Source: JBMNOZ01 sp050943335
Lineage (GTDB): Bacteria > Bacillota > Desulfitobacteriia > Desulfitobacteriales > Syntrophobotulaceae
DNA length: 64,000 bases
NCBI GenBank assembly: GCA_050943335.1
Contig: JBMNOZ010000007.1
Span: forward strand, 1 to 64,000
Direction: 5' to 3'
This document shows positions 59,841 to 64,000 of this stretch, piece by piece (the stretch's first letter is position 1; each line of letters starts with the position of its first letter). The notes below the pieces were generated by a model. That model ran no database searches and was not told the origin of the DNA. It worked only from the letters and a program-made list of their open reading frames with translations. A program made the position numbers and the translations under genes.

Positions 59841-61904
59841 ATGGAAAAAAAAGAGCGACAATTCTATAACAGAAGACTTTTAGGGTTAGGAATTGTTTTT
59901 GTGCTCCTTTTTTGTGTGCTGGGTGTTAATATGTGGCGGTTGCAAATTGCCAGTACAACAGTTTACGCTGAACTGGCGGAGGGCAATGTGATAAAAAATG
60001 TTCCTACCCCGGCTATCAGGGGAGAAATTATAGACTCTAATGGCGTGGTCTTGGCCCGCAGTGTTCCTAAATATTCCTTAACTTTGGATTATACGGATCT
60101 GCAAGCGGTGAACAAGGATTGGAAAGAAGTAGTATCTAAATTAGCAGTTTATATCAAGCCCTACTGGCCTTATAAAAACCAATCGGTGGAATTAATCACC
60201 GAGGATTTGCTTGTTATGATCCGCAACCAACAGTGGAAAAGTTACCGGCCAGTTGTAATTTTAGAGGATGTCCCGGCTGAGCTGCAGGCCATAATTGCCG
60301 AGCACAGCAATGAACTGCCGGGGGTGAGTATTGAGCCTATTCCTGTAAGGGAGTATCCTCAAGGTACTTTGTTGGGTCAGACCTTGGGTTACGTCCGGGA
60401 AATAAGCGAAAAAGAGTTGGAACAATTTAATGAACAGGCAAAAAAAAGTGAAGATAGCGATCGCTATAACCAGGGCGATTTGGTAGGGAAAATGGGAGTT
60501 GAAAAAAGTTACGATAGTTGGCTCCGGGGAAAACATGGCCTGGATCGGGTCAGGGTAGACAGTAATGGGCGCCTCATTGAGAGGAAAACTATTTATGAAG
60601 CTCAACCCGGTCATACAGTTAAATTAACTATTGACAGCAAATTACAAAAAGCTGTCGAAAACGAACTGGAACGCATAATCCAAGAGGTTCAAAGAAAGCA
60701 TCCCAATGCCAGAGCAGGGGCGGCGGTGGTAATAGAGGTTAAAACCGGTAGGGTCTTGGCGATGGCCTCTTCTCCTTTTATGGACCCTAATGAATTGATC
60801 GGTGTAATTTCTGATGACATAGCTGATAAATACTTTGTCAGCAAAGACAGGGCCTCTTTTAATCGGGCGATCAGCGGTTTATACCCGCCGGGCTCTACTT
60901 TTAAAATGATTACCGCCCTGGCAGCATTGCATGCTAAAGTTGTAACTCCTGAAGAGACCTTCTACGGTTCTCTTTCTACCTTAGGTGGAACCGGAATTGC
61001 TGAGTGGGGAGGCAATCATTTTGGCAACATCAATCTTTATCGAGGGATGGCAAAGTCCTCTAATATTTACTTCCAGGCCATTGGTAAGAGGGTATTCGCC
61101 AAGGAACCGGAACTGATTAAGAAAATTGCCAATGAATTCAGTCTCGGGGTAGCGACCGGGATTGATATCCCTGGAGAGGCAATCGGTACGGCACCTTCCC
61201 CGGCTTGGAAAAGGGAATATTTCAAACCAATTTATGATAAAGAACGAGAGAAAAAACTAGCTGAGTTGGAACAAAAATATAATTCTCTCCTGGCCGAAGC
61301 CGAGGATGAAAAGAAAAGGAACGAACTTAACCGCCAAAAACAACAAGAGATCGTAGCTATTGAAGCTGATTATCAAGCTAAGATAAAGTTTCATGTGGAT
61401 TGGATACCTTTTGACAGTTTTAATAATTCTATCGGCCAAGGTTATAATTCTTATACTTTAATCCAACTGGCAAACTATGTGGCTACAATTGTCAACGGAG
61501 GCTACCGGTATAGGCCCTATGTTGTGGACCAAGTTATTGATCCTTTAAGTGGAAAGGTTGTTTTTGAGAATAAACCGGAGATTAAAGGGAAGGTCTCAGT
61601 TTCACCCGAAAACTTAAAGATTGTAAAAGAAGCCATGTCTAAAGTAACAAGCGGTGACGGAACCGCTGCCTGGCTCTTTTGGGATTTGCCCCAATTTACC
61701 GGGGGAGGAAAAACTGGTACTGCTCAGCTAGGCTCTAAGAATACGGCGCAAGGGGATAAATACAACGGAATGTTTGTCGCTTTTGCTCCTTATGAGGACC
61801 CGGAGATTGCTTTTGCCGGGGTTGTAGAGTATGGGGGGCACGGTAGTGAAACAGCGGGTTATGTCGCCAAAGCCGCCTTTAAACATTATTTTGGTTGGAA
61901 TTAA
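59841..61904 (+). CDS. mrdA: Penicillin-binding protein 2 (class B transpeptidase)
   Basis: A 687-residue elongasome transpeptidase. The ATG at 59841 is chosen because the AGGAG at 59824 lies too close to the alternative GTG at 59829. It has an N-terminal anchor (about residues 11-33), a PBP dimer domain (about 55-265) and a transpeptidase domain with STFK (Ser352, Lys355), SSN (406-408) and KTGTAQ (624). Between the SxN and KTG motifs, about residues 463-520, sits a highly charged helical insertion (EREKKLAELEQKYNSLLAEA ... NRQKQQEIVAIEADYQ) that common PBP2 proteins lack. Follows mreD by 23 bases. Confidence 0.93.
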   Translation: MEKKERQFYNRRLLGLGIVFVLLFCVLGVNMWRLQIASTTVYAELAEGNVIKNVPTPAIRGEIIDSNGVVLARSVPKYSLTLDYTDLQAVNKDWKEVVSKLAVYIKPYWPYKNQSVELITEDLLVMIRNQQWKSYRPVVILEDVPAELQAIIAEHSNELPGVSIEPIPVREYPQGTLLGQTLGYVREISEKELEQFNEQAKKSEDSDRYNQGDLVGKMGVEKSYDSWLRGKHGLDRVRVDSNGRLIERKTIYEAQPGHTVKLTIDSKLQKAVENELERIIQEVQRKHPNARAGAAVVIEVKTGRVLAMASSPFMDPNELIGVISDDIADKYFVSKDRASFNRAISGLYPPGSTFKMITALAALHAKVVTPEETFYGSLSTLGGTGIAEWGGNHFGNINLYRGMAKSSNIYFQAIGKRVFAKEPELIKKIANEFSLGVATGIDIPGEAIGTAPSPAWKREYFKPIYDKEREKKLAELEQKYNSLLAEAEDEKKRNELNRQKQQEIVAIEADYQAKIKFHVDWIPFDSFNNSIGQGYNSYTLIQLANYVATIVNGGYRYRPYVVDQVIDPLSGKVVFENKPEIKGKVSVSPENLKIVKEAMSKVTSGDGTAAWLFWDLPQFTGGGKTGTAQLGSKNTAQGDKYNGMFVAFAPYEDPEIAFAGVVEYGGHGSETAGYVAKAAFKHYFGWN

Positions 61905-61959
61905 AATATTGCAGGTGGTTAACAAGCCTTAGATTTGGGAAACTAAAGAAAAATCGAGA

Positions 61960-61991
61960 AAAACCAAGGAATTTGAACCTTGGTTTTCTTG
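61960..61991 (+). terminator. Terminator between PBP2 and minD
   Basis: AAAACCAAGG (61960-61969) pairs with CCTTGGTTTT (61978-61987), followed by CTTG. The gap 61905-62119 holds no reading frame resembling minC. Confidence 0.75.
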
Positions 61992-62119
61992 CTTCTAAAA
62001 AGGAAATAAAAGGTAGATCGTAGAATACTGATTTGAATACACGGCGATATTCTTGATAATTTGCTTAAGCAGCAATTATTTTTCGGTTTTGCGAACTATT
62101 TAGAAAGGTAGGCTTGAGT

Positions 62120-62914
62120 ATGGGTGAAATAATTGTAGTAACTTCAGGGAAGGGCGGTGTTGGCAAGACTACCACAACCGCTAACCTTGGGACGGCTTTA
62201 GCGGCGGAAGGGTATAAAGTGGTCTTGGTCGATACTGATATTGGGCTACGGAATTTGGATGTGGTCATGGGTCTGGAAAACAGAATTGTATACGATATTG
62301 TAGATGTTACTAATGGTAACTGTAGACTTAAACAGGCTTTGATTAGAGATAAGAGGTTTGAGTGCCTTTATCTATTACCGGCTGCTCAAACAAAGGACAA
62401 AACAGCAGTAACCCCAGAAGAAATGGAGATTTTATGCCAGGAGTTAAAAGAGAACTACGATTATGTCTTAATTGATTGTCCGGCCGGAATTGAACAAGGA
62501 TTTTATAATGCTATTGCCGGAGCTGAAAAAGCCATTGTTATTACTACCCCTGAGGTCAGCGCGGTCCGGGATGCCGATAGAATTATTGGGTTGTTAGAGA
62601 GTTTTGAGCTTCGTTATCCCAAATTGATTATCAACCGGATTCATCCTCGAATGGTTAGACAAGGCGATATGATGGATATTGAGGATATCGTGGATATTTT
62701 AGCCGTGGAACTCCTAGGAGTGGTTCAGGAAGATGAGAAGATTATAGTGTCGACTAACAGGGGTGAACCGGCGGTGATGAATTTTACCTCCCCAGCAGGA
62801 GAAGCATATCGTCGAATTGCGCGCCGGGTTCTAGGACAGGAAGTGCCTTTGATGAATCTCGAAGCTTCGCTGGGGATTATTGATAAGCTGAGAAGAATTG
62901 TTGGTCTGCGTTAG
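62120..62914 (+). CDS. minD: Septum site-determining ATPase MinD
   Basis: A 264-residue ParA-type ATPase. The ATG at 62120 (after AAAGGTAGG) opens MGEIIVVTSGKGGVGKTTTTANLG with the deviant Walker A. Also visible are VLVDTDIGLRNLDVVMGLENRIVYD, switch motif VLIDCPAGIEQGF and the C-terminal amphipathic membrane helix (ASLGIIDKLRRIVGLR). It would localise the division inhibitor to membrane and poles; minC is not adjacent, so MinD must work with a MinC encoded elsewhere or with another partner. Confidence 0.95.
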   Translation: MGEIIVVTSGKGGVGKTTTTANLGTALAAEGYKVVLVDTDIGLRNLDVVMGLENRIVYDIVDVTNGNCRLKQALIRDKRFECLYLLPAAQTKDKTAVTPEEMEILCQELKENYDYVLIDCPAGIEQGFYNAIAGAEKAIVITTPEVSAVRDADRIIGLLESFELRYPKLIINRIHPRMVRQGDMMDIEDIVDILAVELLGVVQEDEKIIVSTNRGEPAVMNFTSPAGEAYRRIARRVLGQEVPLMNLEASLGIIDKLRRIVGLR

Positions 62915-62937
62915 CCCGGTAGGAAAAGGAGGTAATA

Positions 62938-63231
62938 ATGTTGTGGGAATTCATTTATCGTTTTCTGGGGAATACAACTACGAGTAGTCGTATCCACGCG
63001 AGGGAAAGATTACGCCTCGTTCTTGTTCATGACCGGGCCAAAATATCTCCTTTTTTCATGAATCACCTGAAGGAGGACTTGGCAGAGGTGATATCGAAAT
63101 ATATGTTAATAAATGAAGAGGGGATGGAGGTGACTTTAGACCAGTCTAAAGGGGAGGTAACCCTAAAAACAAGCATCCCCGTCAAAAAAATTAAAAGAAA
63201 CTGTATGAATAAGGTGAAAAGCACTTTGTAA
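62938..63231 (+). CDS. minE: Cell division topological specificity factor MinE
   Basis: A 97-residue MinE. The membrane-targeting N-terminus (MLWEFIYRFLG) and the MinD-contact region SSRIHARERLRLVLVHDRAKISP are typical, followed by LKEDLAEVISKYMLINEEGMEVTL of the dimer domain. It releases MinD from the membrane by ATP hydrolysis and drives pole-to-pole oscillation. An AAAGGAGG site precedes the ATG. The 24-base gap shows co-transcription with minD. Confidence 0.93.
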   Translation: MLWEFIYRFLGNTTTSSRIHARERLRLVLVHDRAKISPFFMNHLKEDLAEVISKYMLINEEGMEVTLDQSKGEVTLKTSIPVKKIKRNCMNKVKSTL

Positions 63232-63446
63232 TAGAGTTTTTGTAATAGACGATGTTCCTTCTTCTGAGGATTAAAAATGAGACCTTTAGCTATGGTTCAG
63301 GAATTGGAGAATAGAATAAGGAGATCGTGAAAATATTAAAACGGTATCCGAGATATTGTGCTGCCGCAGTGCAGTGGCACCTGCACTTTTAGACTTAGGA
63401 GCTACAATTGAGAAGTCTTGCCTATGTTTCTGAAGAGAGGAAGCTA
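63232..63446. other. Non-coding stretch between minE and the rodA promoter
   Basis: No ORF of useful size or known RNA was recognised. A 17-codon frame from 63277 has no ribosome binding site. GTGCAGTGGCACCTGCAC near 63370-63388 can form a small hairpin. The neighbouring terminator and rodA promoter are listed separately. Confidence 0.4.
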
Positions 63447-63485
63447 AAATAACCGGGAGACCGGTTATTTCTTTCTTTCTTTTAG
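63447..63485 (+). terminator. Rho-independent terminator of the min genes
   Basis: AAATAACCGG (63447-63456) pairs with CCGGTTATTT (63461-63470), loop GAGA, followed by CTTTCTTTCTTTT. Confidence 0.85.
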
Positions 63486-63497
63486 TTTTTGCTCTAT

Positions 63498-63505
63498 GCT
63501 ATACT
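63498..63505 (+). promoter_or_regulatory. Possible extended -10 promoter of rodA
   Basis: TGC-TATACT (63498? to 63505) fits an extended -10 element, about 58 bases before the rodA start. No clear -35 is seen. Confidence 0.35.
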
Positions 63506-63563
63506 TTGAAGGGACGTAAAACACAAGATAAAGCTCAAACACATACCTGAGGTGGAGTAATAA

Positions 63564-64000
63564 ATGTTAAATAGATTTCGAAATAGAAGAATCCGGGGTT
63601 TAGATCCAGTATTAATTCTGACCTTGGTTTTACTCTTAAGTTTCAGTCTAGTTATACTAAGTACCGCTTCTTACAATCTTATACCCTCCAACCCTTATCA
63701 TTTTGTAAAAACGCAGGTGGTTTGGATTCTAACCGGGGTAGTGATTGCTGTTTCGGTGGCTTTAATAGACTACAATAATTGGTATAAGGCTCATTGGTGG
63801 GTTTACGGTCTGATGCTCCTTATGTTAATCCTGGTGTTTTTTTTCGGTTCTTCTTCCAAAGGGGCTCAAAGGTGGATTATGATCACCTCTACCCAGGGAC
63901 TCCAGCCTTCGGAATTTGCTAAAGTTTTTATGATTGTTACTCTAGCAAGGTTTCTGGCCGATAAAAAGGGAAGATTAAACAATGTGAAGGACTTTATTCC
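63564..64000 (+). CDS. rodA: RodA/FtsW-family peptidoglycan polymerase, cut by window end
   Basis: The first 145 codons of a SEDS-family glycosyltransferase, open to the window edge. From the ATG at 63564 (site AGGTGGAG) it reads MLNRFRNRRIRGLDPVLILT, several membrane helices (LLSFSLVILST, VVWILTGVVIAVSVALI, WWVYGLMLLMLILVFFF) and the SEDS signature GAQRWIM followed by LQPSEFAKVFMIVTLARFLA. RodA polymerises lipid II with PBP2, which is encoded at 59841. RodA is preferred to FtsW by context and the QPSEFAK pattern. Confidence 0.88.
   Translation, partial: MLNRFRNRRIRGLDPVLILTLVLLLSFSLVILSTASYNLIPSNPYHFVKTQVVWILTGVVIAVSVALIDYNNWYKAHWWVYGLMLLMLILVFFFGSSSKGAQRWIMITSTQGLQPSEFAKVFMIVTLARFLADKKGRLNNVKDFI

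Noticed and set aside
63277..63330. 17-codon frame after minE
   Set aside because: No ribosome binding site, no recognisable motif and no conserved context; treated as non-coding.

Overview
The window looks like a chromosomal segment of an anaerobic, endospore-forming Firmicute, most likely Clostridia of the Peptococcaceae/Desulfitobacteriales type. The evidence is the sporulation and germination set (spoIIR, ytvI, a SleB-type hydrolase, a GerMN lipoprotein, lonB), two-subunit class I fumarase, the redox repressor Rex, strong sigma-A type promoters and ribosome binding sites, and MinD/MinE next to mreBCD. Taxonomy is inferred from gene content only.

Layout. 0-3 kb: a TolC-like secreted coiled-coil protein with a palindrome over its promoter, then a patch of broken genes (HD phosphohydrolase tail, radical SAM enzyme fused out of frame to an enamidase-like start) and a cluster of DnaA-box-like sequences. 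3-8 kb, minus strand: dprA and comM, a small secreted protein, and an ECF sigma/anti-sigma pair whose sigma gene carries a frameshift. 8-16 kb: a DsrE-like protein with a CoA-disulfide reductase/rhodanese fusion, an orphan beta-rich gene fragment, a DUF1659/DUF2922 pair, and an RND efflux adaptor and pump. 16-25.6 kb: envelope and sporulation genes (ytvI, S41 protease, SleB-like hydrolase, a Gly/Tyr/Gln/Pro-rich protein, ylbF-like gene, an SGNH-like protein, ZIP transporter, spoIIR, GerMN lipoprotein, MarR regulator). 25.7-29.3 kb: fumarase, a DUF1461 protein, rph, rdgB. 29.4-31.2 kb: five tRNA genes (Pro, Arg, His, Gln, Leu), then an AT-rich lipoprotein gene bracketed by exact repeats that include part of the tRNA-Leu 3' end. 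31-42.7 kb: a lipid glycosyltransferase, then a protein quality-control block (tig, clpX, SPFH protein with ribbon-helix-helix partner, TraB-like protein, lonB, lon, engB). 42.7-47.2 kb: membrane proteins, a GT39/GT2/small-flippase glycosylation unit and a 34-residue rubredoxin-like protein. 47.4-57.3 kb: valS-folC, a REC-GGDEF response regulator, a SPOR protein, rex, cimA, maf, radC. 57.4-64 kb: mreBCD, PBP2, minD, minE and the start of rodA, which runs off the window.

Most of the window is conserved chromosomal core. I saw no CRISPR array, intact insertion sequence, prophage or recognisable defence island, and no strong case for a wholly new system. The points most worth checking are the repeat-bracketed lipoprotein gene beside the tRNA cluster, the SPFH/ribbon-helix-helix pair with a perfect palindrome at its promoter, a Min locus with MinD and MinE but no MinC, tig-clpX without clpP, PBP2 with a charged helical insertion, the low-complexity secreted-type protein at 19.7 kb, and the broken-gene patch at the left end.
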